The position numbers and the translations under genes were made by a program. This document shows, piece after piece, positions 9,761 to 18,109 of a stretch of DNA of 64,000 nt. This DNA comes from Helicobacter hepaticus ATCC 51449 (GTDB taxonomy: Bacteria > Campylobacterota > Campylobacteria > Campylobacterales > Helicobacteraceae). Each line of letters opens with the position of its first letter. Position 1 is the first letter of the stretch. Where the stretch lies: the NCBI RefSeq assembly GCF_000007905.1, contig NC_004917.1, positions 1,426,001 through 1,490,000 on the forward strand, in the 5' to 3' direction. The notes under the pieces are model-generated. The model made no database searches and was not told where the DNA came from. It worked only from the letters and a program-made list of their open reading frames with translations.

Positions 9761-11816
9761 AAATTCGCCAAGCTATTGAGTAATCAAAAAGTTCTTTATA
9801 AGTAGAGCTAAAAGCCTTTTTGTAAGGTGTAAGATGTATTTGCGTATCAGTAGAGAGCAATCCAAACGCATTTTTAGAATCTTCCCATTTATAGCCCACA
9901 TCACTTGGAATTGGATAAATGCCCTCTTTATCAATCCAAACAGCTGCATTATAGCCAAAAGCATATCTTTCATTGTCTTGTTTAGCGAGGATATTTCGTC
10001 CGCCTAAGCTCATATATTGGGTATTTGAAAGACTTAATTCATAAAGAGTTGGTAGTATGTCTTTGTGTGAACCTACACGAGTTGGGTCATAGTGTATATG
10101 GTGTGCATAATCCTGTGGCACATATATATAAAGCGGCACAGCGTGATTGAGTGCTTTATCGGTGCTTGGATTATTGGTAAAATCCCTGACACGATGATCT
10201 CCGCTTGCGGCAACAATCGTCTTTTTCCCCAAATGAGAATCTTTAATCTTGTCCATAAAGTGTCCGAAAGTATCATTAGCATATTGATAGAGCGAAGCAG
10301 AAATTTCAAGTTTTCTTCTTGCTTCATCTGTCGCTTTTGCTTTGAGTTTCTCATTAAGTGTGATAGGTTTTGGTGTGTAATGACGAGGGAGATGATAGGG
10401 TGGGTGATTGCTGGTGGTAAGTATGGCAATAAATGTTGGCTTTTGTGCATTTTCTAGTAATTCAAATGCAAGCTTATAGGCATATTCATCAGGGATGCCA
10501 AAAGCGTTTTTGTCAATTTTGCTCTGTGGAAAAACCTCCATAAGCGAGAGGGCATCATAAATATGGTGCGCACCTTGAATCTTAACATAATCTCCTAAAT
10601 CTTGCCACGAAGCATAGCCAGAAGTAATATAAATAACCTCATATCCTGCATTTGCATAGATAGAAAATGGATTATAGGGGAGGAGGGTATTTTTGGTAGC
10701 CCCGCGTGAAATATTTCCAAAAGGGCTATTTAAAAAGAGTGCGATAAATGAGCCAAGTGTGCCATCTGTACTTGAAAGGAATTTATAGAATACAAAATCT
10801 TCTTCAAAATGTTTGCGTAAAGCTCCAAGTAAGTCATTATGTGGGATTTCATCATAAGCAAGCATATTGCTTCCAAAACTTTCCATAAGATTAAGCACGA
10901 TATGAGGAGGATTATTTTTTAAAAATACAGAATCTGCACTTTGATGAAACAATGGAAAAAGTGCTTTTTGTAATTCTTCACCCTTTTGAGGTGATGGTGG
11001 AGCAAAATGAGAATCTGCTTTATAATGTTTATATGCCCAATCAAGTGCAAGAAGTGGATTTGTAGCAAGATGATTAAAAATGGGCAATGTAGAGATAGTG
11101 TAATTATTTGCTGTAAGAGGAAAAGTTCCAAGTGAGCCACGCGCAGCAATGAGAAGCAGCACAATAAGTAAAAGGTGAGCGAAAAAATGATAAAAAACGC
11201 GAAGTTTGGTTATGGGAATTGTAATTGTGTTAAGAAATGAAAATTTGCTTGGAATCTTATAGAGATAAAGAGTAAAGAATCCGAAAATAAAAGCACTACA
11301 TATACCAAGCAAGACGGGATAATCTTGCCACATAATTTGAAGAATGGCAAGTGTGTCATCATCTTTTAACCCAAAAATAAAAACATCAATTTTATTTCCA
11401 TAAGTGCGAAAATAATAAAAATTAACAATAGCAGCCACCATAAAGATAAAACCAAGTAAAAAGGCATATATTTGTGGGATTATCAGGCGGATTTTATCAC
11501 AAAGATTATATGCCCCCCCCCCCGTTAAATTATTTCTCATACGCGCAATAAGAGCATATATCGCTTCTACAATATAAGTTAATGCTAGGAATCCAAGCAT
11601 AGCAATGCCAATACTGCGCATATCAAGCTTAAATCCCATAAACCACATTGCACCAAAATCGCTCAAGTGTGATTCCCACATACTTTGTGGTAAAAAATGT
11701 GCCACCATAATACCACGAGCTAGTGTGCAAAGAAGCAAGAGTGCAAATGTTAAAAGACAAGTGCGAATAATTAAAAATATGAAATGTTGATGTGAATTTG
11801 AAAATGAATAAGCCAT
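9729..11816 (-). CDS. LtaS/OpgB-type sulfatase-fold transferase, phase-variable
   Basis: About 695 aa. Five N-terminal membrane segments (about 1-245) are followed by a periplasmic alkaline-phosphatase/sulfatase-fold domain. Seen there: HIVLNLMESFGSN, the STDGTLGS segment holding the likely Thr nucleophile, ILTTSNHPPYH and AASGDHRVRDF. The family transfers phosphoglycerol or phosphoethanolamine to envelope glycans, lipids or LPS; the donor and acceptor here cannot be decided. ATG 11816 is chosen because GGAGAGGGG lies just upstream and it avoids overlap with the divergent exporter. The coding strand carries G11 (11513-11523) between membrane segments, currently in frame (reads TGGGA). A change of one base would truncate the protein. 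Confidence 0.85.
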   Translation of the reverse strand: MAYSFSNSHQHFIFLIIRTCLLTFALLLLCTLARGIMVAHFLPQSMWESHLSDFGAMWFMGFKLDMRSIGIAMLGFLALTYIVEAIYALIARMRNNLTGGGAYNLCDKIRLIIPQIYAFLLGFIFMVAAIVNFYYFRTYGNKIDVFIFGLKDDDTLAILQIMWQDYPVLLGICSAFIFGFFTLYLYKIPSKFSFLNTITIPITKLRVFYHFFAHLLLIVLLLIAARGSLGTFPLTANNYTISTLPIFNHLATNPLLALDWAYKHYKADSHFAPPSPQKGEELQKALFPLFHQSADSVFLKNNPPHIVLNLMESFGSNMLAYDEIPHNDLLGALRKHFEEDFVFYKFLSSTDGTLGSFIALFLNSPFGNISRGATKNTLLPYNPFSIYANAGYEVIYITSGYASWQDLGDYVKIQGAHHIYDALSLMEVFPQSKIDKNAFGIPDEYAYKLAFELLENAQKPTFIAILTTSNHPPYHLPRHYTPKPITLNEKLKAKATDEARRKLEISASLYQYANDTFGHFMDKIKDSHLGKKTIVAASGDHRVRDFTNNPSTDKALNHAVPLYIYVPQDYAHHIHYDPTRVGSHKDILPTLYELSLSNTQYMSLGGRNILAKQDNERYAFGYNAAVWIDKEGIYPIPSDVGYKWEDSKNAFGLLSTDTQIHLTPYKKAFSSTYKELFDYSIAWRIFNPQLHDDSR
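11513..11523 (-). repeat. G11 homopolymer inside a coding sequence (phase-variation tract)
   Basis: Eleven consecutive C on the given strand, eleven G on the coding strand, near codon 100 of the LtaS/OpgB-type transferase. It is the longest G/C homopolymer I saw in the window. Tracts of this size slip during replication in Helicobacter and Campylobacter and switch surface-structure genes on and off. Confidence 0.9.
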
Positions 11817-11844
11817 ATAAACCCCTCTCCAATTTAAACAATAT

Positions 11845-11850
11845 ATTATA
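11845..11850 (-). promoter_or_regulatory. -10 box (TATAAT) of the transferase gene
   Basis: The reverse strand reads TGCTATAAT about 29 bp upstream of the transferase ATG. It is divergent from the exporter promoter at 11877-11882. Confidence 0.5.
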
Positions 11851-11876
11851 GCATAAATTTGTATGGGTGTTTGTGC

Positions 11877-11882
11877 TATAAT
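11877..11882 (+). promoter_or_regulatory. Extended -10 box of the DMT exporter gene
   Basis: TGTGC followed by TATAAT lies about 27 bp before the ATG. The sequence matches the extended -10 of gltA (TGTGCCATAAT). Confidence 0.5.
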
Positions 11883-11908
11883 ATAGCCCTTAACCCTCTT
11901 AAGGATAG

Positions 11909-12781
11909 ATGATGTCTCCATCTAAAAATACACCTTTTTTTATTGCTGTGGCTCTTATGGCAGAATGTTTTATTATTTATGCAAGTGTGCTTGTCAAACT
12001 CACAGATATGTCACCGCTTAATTTGGCATTTTATAGAATCATTCTTGCCTTGCCTATTTTTTGGTTTATGGCTCATTTAAAACATAATATATTTAGTATT
12101 CCGTTGAAAGATATTTCTTTAATGTTTGTGGCGGGTGTATTTTTTGCTTTTGATTTGCTTTTTTTCAACCTTGCTTTGCGGCATACAAGTGTAGCAAATG
12201 TTAATCTTTTTGCTTCTCTTGCGTGTTTTATTCTTATACCTATTGGCATTATTTTTTTTAAAGAGAAAATTAAAAAGAGCTTTTTCTTTGGCGGGTTTGT
12301 GGCAATTATTGGTGTATTTGTGCTTATGGGTGGTAAAGGAGCACTAAGTGTGGCAACACCTTATGGAGATTTTATGGCATTTTTGAGTGTGTTGTGTTAT
12401 AGCTGTTTTTTGGGTGTGATTTACTCACTACGGCGCAAATATGGCACATTTGAGATTATGCTTTTTGCCTGTGTGGGTTCAAGCATCGTGCTTTTAGCTT
12501 TAGTGCTTATTTTTGAAGGTTTTGAAGTGCCAAAGGATACCAAAGATTGGGGTATAGTGGTGCTTATTGCTCTTTGCGGACAAGTAATAGGGCAAGGATT
12601 CTTTAATTATATTATGGGCAAAGTCAATACTCAAACTTCCTCATTTTTACTGCTTTTTGCTCCTGTGATTGCTGCTTTTATGGGCTTTTTGTTCTTAGGA
12701 GAGCATCTTGGTATATATGAAATATGTGGCATTGTAATTATTATTTTTGGCGTGTATATAGCAAAGAGAGAAAATTATTAA
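11909..12781 (+). CDS. DMT-superfamily (EamA) transporter
   Basis: A 290 aa integral membrane protein with about ten hydrophobic helices in two EamA repeats: MAECFIIYASVLVKLTDMSPLNLAFYR, and a second starting near residue 150 (YGDFMAFLSVLCYSCFLGVIYSL). Family members export amino acids, nucleotides or other small metabolites; the substrate is not evident. The ATG lies after an AAGGA site; a second ATG three bases on is equally possible. It is divergent from the transferase, and their promoters lie within about 40 bp. Confidence 0.85.
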   Translation: MMSPSKNTPFFIAVALMAECFIIYASVLVKLTDMSPLNLAFYRIILALPIFWFMAHLKHNIFSIPLKDISLMFVAGVFFAFDLLFFNLALRHTSVANVNLFASLACFILIPIGIIFFKEKIKKSFFFGGFVAIIGVFVLMGGKGALSVATPYGDFMAFLSVLCYSCFLGVIYSLRRKYGTFEIMLFACVGSSIVLLALVLIFEGFEVPKDTKDWGIVVLIALCGQVIGQGFFNYIMGKVNTQTSSFLLLFAPVIAAFMGFLFLGEHLGIYEICGIVIIIFGVYIAKRENY

Positions 12782-12814
12782 TTTTACCTTGAGCGTAAAA
12801 GGATTGATTTACCC

Positions 12815-12846
12815 TTGACTTTTGTTTTTTTTTTTTTTTGTATAAT
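12815..12846 (+). promoter_or_regulatory. Lipoprotein promoter with a T15 spacer tract
   Basis: TTGACT (12815-12820) and TATAAT (12841-12846) are 20 nt apart, and 15 of those 20 are one T run (12825-12839). Loss of three T would give the optimal 17-nt spacing. Transcription would start near 12853. Confidence 0.6.
12825..12839 (+). repeat. T15 homopolymer in promoter spacer
   Basis: Fifteen consecutive T between a TTGACT -35 and a TATAAT -10 box. It is the longest A/T homopolymer I saw in the window. Confidence 0.9.
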
Positions 12847-12855
12847 CAAATTCCA

Positions 12856-12878
12856 GCATTAAGGATTTAATCCAATGC
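12856..12878 (+). other. Possible 5'-UTR hairpin of the TRL-like lipoprotein
   Basis: GCATT and GGAT pair with ATCC and AATGC around a small loop, with an AA bulge. It lies between the predicted transcription start and the AAGGAG ribosome site. Confidence 0.35.
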
Positions 12879-12903
12879 GTCATTATTTCTTTAAGGAGTT
12901 TAT

Positions 12904-13227
12904 ATGAAAAAGCTAGTTTTAGCTCTAGGTTTTGGTGGTGCAGTAGCACTTTTTAGTGGTTGTGCAATAGGTAGCACCGCAGGACTTGCTTCAGGTGTGT
13001 TGTATTCTGATATGACAGGTCCTGTGGCAGCAACTTCAACAGGTGGAGATTCTAAACAAGGACAAGCAAAATGCTCAAACATTCTTGGTTTAGTTAGTGT
13101 TGGTAATTGTTCTGTTGATGCAGCAGCAAAAGCTGGTAATATCTCACAAATTAAAAGTGTAGATACTAAAATATGGAGTATTCTTGGACTTTACACAACT
13201 TCAACAACAATCGTAAAAGGTAACTAA
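12904..13227 (+). CDS. TRL-like family lipoprotein
   Basis: A 107 aa protein. A type II signal peptide with lipobox LFSGC places acylated Cys at residue 20. The mature part is Gly/Ser/Ala-rich and matches the pattern of TRL-like proteins: GSTAGLASGVLYSDMTGPV, then KCSNILGLVSVGNCSVDAAAKAG and IKSVDTKIWSILGLYTT. Their function is unknown. It has a strong AAGGAG ribosome site. It is monocistronic, between the T15 promoter and a strong terminator. Confidence 0.8.
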   Translation: MKKLVLALGFGGAVALFSGCAIGSTAGLASGVLYSDMTGPVAATSTGGDSKQGQAKCSNILGLVSVGNCSVDAAAKAGNISQIKSVDTKIWSILGLYTTSTTIVKGN

Positions 13228-13238
13228 GTCTTGCCTTT

Positions 13239-13275
13239 AGCCTTTTCCCTTATCTAAGGGAGAGGCTTTCTTTTA
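13239..13275 (+). terminator. Rho-independent terminator after the TRL-like lipoprotein
   Basis: AGCCT plus CCCTT pair with AAGGG plus AGGCT around ATCT, followed by TTCTTTT. It starts 12 bp after the stop and runs to the 3' end of the convergent deacetylase gene, which may use it as well. Confidence 0.75.
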
Positions 13276-14082
13276 TTCTTCAAGCTTTCCAAAATAAAAA
13301 CCTTTCTCCAAAAGCATAGGCACCACTTCTTTAATTCCTGCAAATGTATCGCTTTGAGGTTTATTGAAATGATAAATAAGAATTGAACCATTACGCGCTT
13401 TTTGCGCTTGTTTGATAATCTTTTGCTTAGAAAAAGTTGCTCCACCATCGCCCAATACATCAAATCCACCAATTTTATAACCCAAATCTTTGAGTATGGA
13501 TACTGCTATTTCATCATAATATGCTGTGCCAGAGCGAAAATAATGTGGCTTTTTACCTGTGAGTTTAAAAATAAGCTCATCATTATCCATAATCTCTTTA
13601 TATACTCCGCTCACAGAATCTGTGCCTTTGATATGATAAATTGATTTGCCATTTACGCTAAGAGGAAGGTGCTTTGTGCCGTGATTTTGGATAGAAAAAA
13701 GCGGATTTTGAGCGAGTTTTATAAAATCATCTGTGTGTTTATGAATCCAACGTGCATTAATAAATAAGGTGGCTTGAATATTATGAGCTATTAAATAATC
13801 AATCAATGCCTTATCATACGCCCCACCACAAGCATCAAATGTGAGATATGCAACAGGCTTACTTTTATCAGGCAAAAGTGAAGTAATGCCTTCTAGTTTC
13901 TCGCCCCATTGTGTAGGGCTAAGGTGGTCATATTTAGCCACAATAGATTCTAAACTTGGCGGATTAGAGTATTTTTGATGCAGGAATACATAAGCTATAA
14001 TGCCTACAATAGTGCATATAGCGATAAATATAAAACTTAGAATAAATCGTTTATTTTTCAGCAAGACCTTCTCTTGATTCAT
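13273..14082 (-). CDS. Membrane-anchored polysaccharide deacetylase (NodB-fold)
   Basis: About 269 aa. An N-terminal membrane anchor (about 12-34) precedes a NodB-homology domain. Motif 1 reads TFDACGG instead of the usual TFDDG, so the catalytic Asp is kept but the second, metal-binding Asp is replaced. Motif 2 is NHGTKH, with the HxxxH metal ligands. The FRSGTAYYDE and GFDVLGDGG segments match later motifs. Such enzymes remove acetyl groups from envelope or extracellular glycans; the substrate is unknown. ATG 14082 has GGAGG 8 nt upstream, better placed than ATG 14088. It overlaps the 3' end of the upstream transporter gene by 32 bp and is likely cotranscribed with it. Confidence 0.8.
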   Translation of the reverse strand: MNQEKVLLKNKRFILSFIFIAICTIVGIIAYVFLHQKYSNPPSLESIVAKYDHLSPTQWGEKLEGITSLLPDKSKPVAYLTFDACGGAYDKALIDYLIAHNIQATLFINARWIHKHTDDFIKLAQNPLFSIQNHGTKHLPLSVNGKSIYHIKGTDSVSGVYKEIMDNDELIFKLTGKKPHYFRSGTAYYDEIAVSILKDLGYKIGGFDVLGDGGATFSKQKIIKQAQKARNGSILIYHFNKPQSDTFAGIKEVVPMLLEKGFYFGKLEE

Positions 14083-15856
14083 TATCATTGCCTCCTATAA
14101 TATCATTTGGCACTTCATCTTTTTCTATATATGTTTTTTGGATTTGAATGATTGCATTCGCAAGTTCTTTGGCAATATTGTGGCTAAAACCTATTGCATT
14201 GAGAAGCGAAGTGCTATTAGAGACACTAATTTCTTTTTTGCTTAGCATAGATTCTATATGCACAATAGAATCTTTGTCTATTTTTTTGAATGTCTTTTTT
14301 TGCGCTTTAAGCTTAATAATAGCTTCTTCAGGGTGGATTTGTCTATCGAATCCTATTTCTTGGATACTGCGCAAAAGTTCAGCAAGATGCAATCTTAGAT
14401 TATTATATTCGCTTGAGAGAATTGAATTTTTAGATACACTATTTTTTTTCAGATTGGGTTGTAAAAGTTCCATACTTTTTATAGCCTCAACAATATGCCG
14501 CGAAGATGAAGTAAGAAGCGCAAATTTGGAAATATAAGCTGCATCTTGCGTGTGAGCTTGCACTTGTGTAGAAAAATCAAGTATGGCATTAAAAAGCACT
14601 TTGATTTTTTTGATATAAAAAATTTCAATATCAATATCCTCTTTTTTCCATACATCTTTTTTTAATACCTCACTCATATTTTTATCACTGGTAATATCTG
14701 CACGTGAAAAACCCAAAGAGTGCGCAATAAGCTCAAAAGCATTTTGGTAGAGATGTTCAATTTCTTTAGTAAGGGCAATAAAAGCAGTATCTGGGTAACG
14801 CACGATTGTGCTGTTAATATAAAGGGGTTTATCTACTTGAGTATCTTTTTGTGTCATAGATTTTTCAAGTATGGTAGCTATTTTAGGTATTAATGGAAGC
14901 AAAATAACGACTGCCACAAGATTAAAGAGTGTGTGAAACAAAGCAATGCGTAACACACTTTCTTCACCCAAACCAAGAAGCGAAGCAAATGTGCTATTAA
15001 CCCATACAAAATAATCAAATGTTGCAATTACAAGTAGGGCAATACCGAAGTTAAAAATACAATTTGCTGCAGCTAGGCGCTTACCATCTATATTTGTGCT
15101 AAGTGAGGCTACTGCTGCAGTTACTACACCACCAACGCTTGTGCCAAGTGTGGCTGCTAGGGCATTTTCATAAGTCAAGCTTCCTGCAGCAAATGCAGCA
15201 ATGATAATAGTGAGTGTGGCGTGTGAGCTTTGCACGATAGCTGTCATTAATGCACCAAGTCCTACGAAAAAGAGCACTCCTCTTAAGCCTTCTATGGAAT
15301 ATTGTGAGAAGTCAATGATTTCTTTGTATTCTTCAAAGCCTTCTTTAATGTAAGAGACACCCAAGAAAAAGAATCCAATGCCAATAAAAATTTGTCCTAC
15401 GCCTTTTGCAGTTTTATTATTTTGAAAATTGAACAATACACCGCCTACAACGAGTGGCAACGCAAGGGCTGAAATTTTCATACCGCTTACTCCTGCAATA
15501 AGCCACGAACCGGCACTATTACCGAGATTTGCCCCAAACATTACGCCAATACCTTGAGAAAGATTAAGGAGTGCAGCTGAAACAAAAGATATAGAAAGCA
15601 CAGAAACAAGAGAGGAACTTTGCATAATTGCTGTAGCTATTGCTCCAAAACTTACACTTTTAATAGAGGTATTCGTTGATGAAGTGAGAAGATTCTCTAA
15701 AAAGCCTCCATTAAACACTCTAAAGCCATTACCAAGGCTAAGCATACCAAAGAGCAAAATTGCAAGTCCAGCAGTAACGCTTGTAAGAGCCTCACTCGTA
15801 GAGACAAGATAGATGATTGTAACGATACACAGAGGGATAAGATATTTTTGAAACAT
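14051..15856 (-). CDS. Na/phosphate cotransporter family protein with PhoU-like tail
   Basis: About 601 aa. The membrane part (about 1-330) has the two repeated QSS-type motifs of Na/Pi cotransporters: AIMQSSSLVSVLSISFVSA and AIVQSSHATLTIIIAAFAAG, with GANLGNSAG and LGTSVGGVVTA. The C-terminal part (about 340-600) is helical and PhoU-like. The family takes up phosphate with sodium. ATG 15856 is chosen for its AGGTGGA site; the upstream in-frame ATG would run into the AEC gene. It follows the AEC permease by 22 bp. Confidence 0.85.
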   Translation of the reverse strand: MFQKYLIPLCIVTIIYLVSTSEALTSVTAGLAILLFGMLSLGNGFRVFNGGFLENLLTSSTNTSIKSVSFGAIATAIMQSSSLVSVLSISFVSAALLNLSQGIGVMFGANLGNSAGSWLIAGVSGMKISALALPLVVGGVLFNFQNNKTAKGVGQIFIGIGFFFLGVSYIKEGFEEYKEIIDFSQYSIEGLRGVLFFVGLGALMTAIVQSSHATLTIIIAAFAAGSLTYENALAATLGTSVGGVVTAAVASLSTNIDGKRLAAANCIFNFGIALLVIATFDYFVWVNSTFASLLGLGEESVLRIALFHTLFNLVAVVILLPLIPKIATILEKSMTQKDTQVDKPLYINSTIVRYPDTAFIALTKEIEHLYQNAFELIAHSLGFSRADITSDKNMSEVLKKDVWKKEDIDIEIFYIKKIKVLFNAILDFSTQVQAHTQDAAYISKFALLTSSSRHIVEAIKSMELLQPNLKKNSVSKNSILSSEYNNLRLHLAELLRSIQEIGFDRQIHPEEAIIKLKAQKKTFKKIDKDSIVHIESMLSKKEISVSNSTSLLNAIGFSHNIAKELANAIIQIQKTYIEKDEVPNDIIGGNDNESREGLAEK

Positions 15857-15878
15857 TGTTCCACCTTTCAATGTAAGA

Positions 15879-16784
15879 TTATGTGAGAGTAAGCCATAGG
15901 GGTACACTCACAAAACTAAGTAAAATACCAAAAGCGATAGCGCTTACAGCAAGTCTTGCATTTAATCCTGCTCTAATGACAATTGCTCCAGCGCTTACTA
16001 CTGGGGGCATAGCAACTTCAATAAGTGCCATACGCCATAAATCATTAAATTCGTTAAAACCAATCTTTACGGCACTAAAAAGTAACAAAGGTGCAATAAA
16101 CATTTTGCCAAAGAGCAAAATTGAAGTTGGCTTCCATTCCTCTTTAATAGATTGAAGACTCATTTGCACCCCGATAGCAAAAAGTGCCACGGGAGTAGCA
16201 GTTTGAGCGAGGCTTTTAAGCGGGAGAAAGAGTTCATCGGGGATTTTTATAGGTAAAAATTTGAGTGCTAAGCCACAGAGTAAAGCAAGGAAAAGAGGAC
16301 TTTGAAAAAGCCTCAAAGCAATCGCTTTGGGGCGAAAACTTCCTTTGCCTCCAAGACTTAGAATAAGTGGTGCAAGGAAAGCGATAGGAATACCTGTAAC
16401 AATTTGGTCATAAATAATCACTTTATTTGCATATGCTTCGCCAAGTGCGCCATTAACAATGGGTAGTCCTAAAAAAAGTGTGTTGCCAAATGCTCCCATA
16501 AAGCTCATTGTGATAATAGAATCTCGATTGAATTTTAAAGCTTTGCCAATCGCAAAAAGTACCAAACCGCCGCTTATAGAGCAAAGAAAGCTTACCAAAC
16601 ATACAGAAAAAAATACACTATCAATATCGGCGTGATAAGTGCCATTAAAGATTTGTGCTGGCAGTGCAAAATTGAGCAAAAAGCCAAGCAAAATACCGCT
16701 TTGCTTATTTCCTACAAGCCGCAAAAGTTTTGCAATGTAACCGATAAAAATAAATACACATACGCTATAAATCGCAAGAAGCAT
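15879..16784 (-). CDS. AEC (auxin efflux carrier) family permease
   Basis: A 301 aa protein with eight to ten hydrophobic helices. The N-terminal half starts with a membrane helix then RLVGNKQSGILLGFLLNFALPAQIF, and the second half has TATPVALFAIGVQMSL and MPPVVSAGAIVIRAG, as in bacterial AEC permeases. Relatives carry dicarboxylates such as malate or malonate; the substrate here is unknown. It is the first gene of a likely three-gene reverse-strand operon with the Na/Pi-type transporter and deacetylase. Confidence 0.8.
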   Translation of the reverse strand: MLLAIYSVCVFIFIGYIAKLLRLVGNKQSGILLGFLLNFALPAQIFNGTYHADIDSVFFSVCLVSFLCSISGGLVLFAIGKALKFNRDSIITMSFMGAFGNTLFLGLPIVNGALGEAYANKVIIYDQIVTGIPIAFLAPLILSLGGKGSFRPKAIALRLFQSPLFLALLCGLALKFLPIKIPDELFLPLKSLAQTATPVALFAIGVQMSLQSIKEEWKPTSILLFGKMFIAPLLLFSAVKIGFNEFNDLWRMALIEVAMPPVVSAGAIVIRAGLNARLAVSAIAFGILLSFVSVPLWLTLT

Positions 16785-16913
16785 AAATTCTATCCAATTT
16801 AAGTGGGTTTATGCGAATTTTAACATATTTTAAATAGATTACATATTATTTATACAAATATTTTATAACTCTAGGGAAGATACAATCAAAGTCAAGGGTT
16901 AAATATTAATTGT

Positions 16914-16919
16914 TATAAT
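16914..16919 (+). promoter_or_regulatory. Possible -10 box (TATAAT) upstream of mrp
   Basis: TTGTTATAAT lies about 90 bp before the mrp ATG in the AT-rich gap 16785-17005. That gap holds no gene I can support. Confidence 0.35.
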
Positions 16920-17005
16920 TTCTTAAATCTTTGAGATATAAATGATATTGTTAAACAGGAGTTTTAGCAAGCATTCAGATACTTTACATAAAGGAAGGAT
17001 AGAAT

Positions 17006-18109
17006 ATGCCACAAAATCAAGAACAAATCACAGAAATTTTATCAAGTGTGATTTATCCTAATTTTTCAAAAGACATCGTGAGTTTTGGTTTTCTTAAAGA
17101 AGTGAAAGTAAGCGATAATGAGGTAAGAGTTCGTATAGATATACCTTCAAGCTCACAAGAAATAATTGAAAAATTAAGACAAGAGATAAGTCAAAAACTT
17201 GAAAGTGTATTGCAAGGAGCGACTTTACATCTTGAAATCAATTCTCCTAAACCTGCACCACAGCCTCAACCAAAAACTAAGAATCTTGCTCCACATATTA
17301 AACATTTTGTAATGGTAAGCTCTGGTAAAGGTGGTGTGGGAAAATCTACTTCAAGCGTGAATCTTGCAATTGCTCTTGCACAGCAGGGCAAAAAAGTAGG
17401 CTTGCTTGATGCAGATATTTATGGTCCTAATATTCCGCGAATGCTCGGGCTTAATGCCAATAAGGCTCAAGTAGATGAAAGTCAAAAAAAGCTTATTCCA
17501 CTCAAAGCTTTTGGTGTTGAAATGATGAGTATGGGTGTGCTTTATGATGAGGGGCAAAGCCTCATTTGGCGGGGTCCTATGATTATGCGCGCGATTGAGC
17601 AAATGCTTACAGATGTGATTTGGAGTAATCTTGATGTGCTTGTGATTGATATGCCACCGGGCACAGGCGATGCACAGCTTACTCTTGCTCAAAGTGTGCC
17701 TGTGAGTGCGGGTGTTATCGTAACAACTCCACAAAAAGTAAGCCTTGATGATAGCGCGAGAAGTTTAGATATGTTTGATAAGCTTAAAGTGCCAATTGCG
17801 GGGATTATTGAAAATATGAGTGGTTTTATTTGCCCAGATTGTGGTAAAGAATATGATATTTTTGGTAAAGGCACAAGCGAAGTGCTAGCAAATGAATATT
17901 CTACGCATATACTTGCTCAAGTGCCGCTTGAACCAAAAGTGCGTGAGGGTGGTGATAGTGGTAAGCCTATTGCATTTTTTGAGCCAGATTCTCAAAGTGC
18001 AAAGGCATATATGCAAGCCGCTGCAAAGATTCTAAACTTTTTGGAAAAAGTCTCATCGCAAAATCTTGCTGACAATAAAGATATTCAGCCTACACAGCAT
18101 AAACATTAA
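17006..18109 (+). CDS. mrp: Mrp/ApbC-type iron-sulfur cluster carrier ATPase
   Basis: A 367 aa protein. An N-terminal MIP18/DUF59 domain (about 1-85) leads into a P-loop ATPase of the Mrp/NBP35 class. The deviant Walker A is [11 protein letters not shown] (about 105-115), followed by [23 protein letters not shown] and the cluster-binding CPDC (about 275). It loads Fe-S clusters onto apoproteins. AAGGAAGGA precedes the ATG. The 3' end overlaps the convergent lipoprotein gene by 4 bp. Confidence 0.95.
   Translation: MPQNQEQITEILSSVIYPNFSKDIVSFGFLKEVKVSDNEVRVRIDIPSSSQEIIEKLRQEISQKLESVLQGATLHLEINSPKPAPQPQPKTKNLAPHIKHFVMVSSGKGGVGKSTSSVNLAIALAQQGKKVGLLDADIYGPNIPRMLGLNANKAQVDESQKKLIPLKAFGVEMMSMGVLYDEGQSLIWRGPMIMRAIEQMLTDVIWSNLDVLVIDMPPGTGDAQLTLAQSVPVSAGVIVTTPQKVSLDDSARSLDMFDKLKVPIAGIIENMSGFICPDCGKEYDIFGKGTSEVLANEYSTHILAQVPLEPKVREGGDSGKPIAFFEPDSQSAKAYMQAAAKILNFLEKVSSQNLADNKDIQPTQHKH

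Noticed and set aside
10092-10457. 121-codon forward frame opposite the LtaS/OpgB-type transferase
   Set aside because: Shadow of a certain reverse-strand gene, with no ribosome site and no recognisable domain.
11817-11921. Extended N-terminus of the LtaS/OpgB-type transferase up to 11921
   Set aside because: It would cross both divergent promoters and overlap the exporter start; GGAGAGGGG before 11816 marks the real start.
15857-15907. Longer N-terminus for the Na/Pi-type transporter
   Set aside because: The extension overlaps the AEC gene and lacks a ribosome site; ATG 15856 has AGGTGGA.
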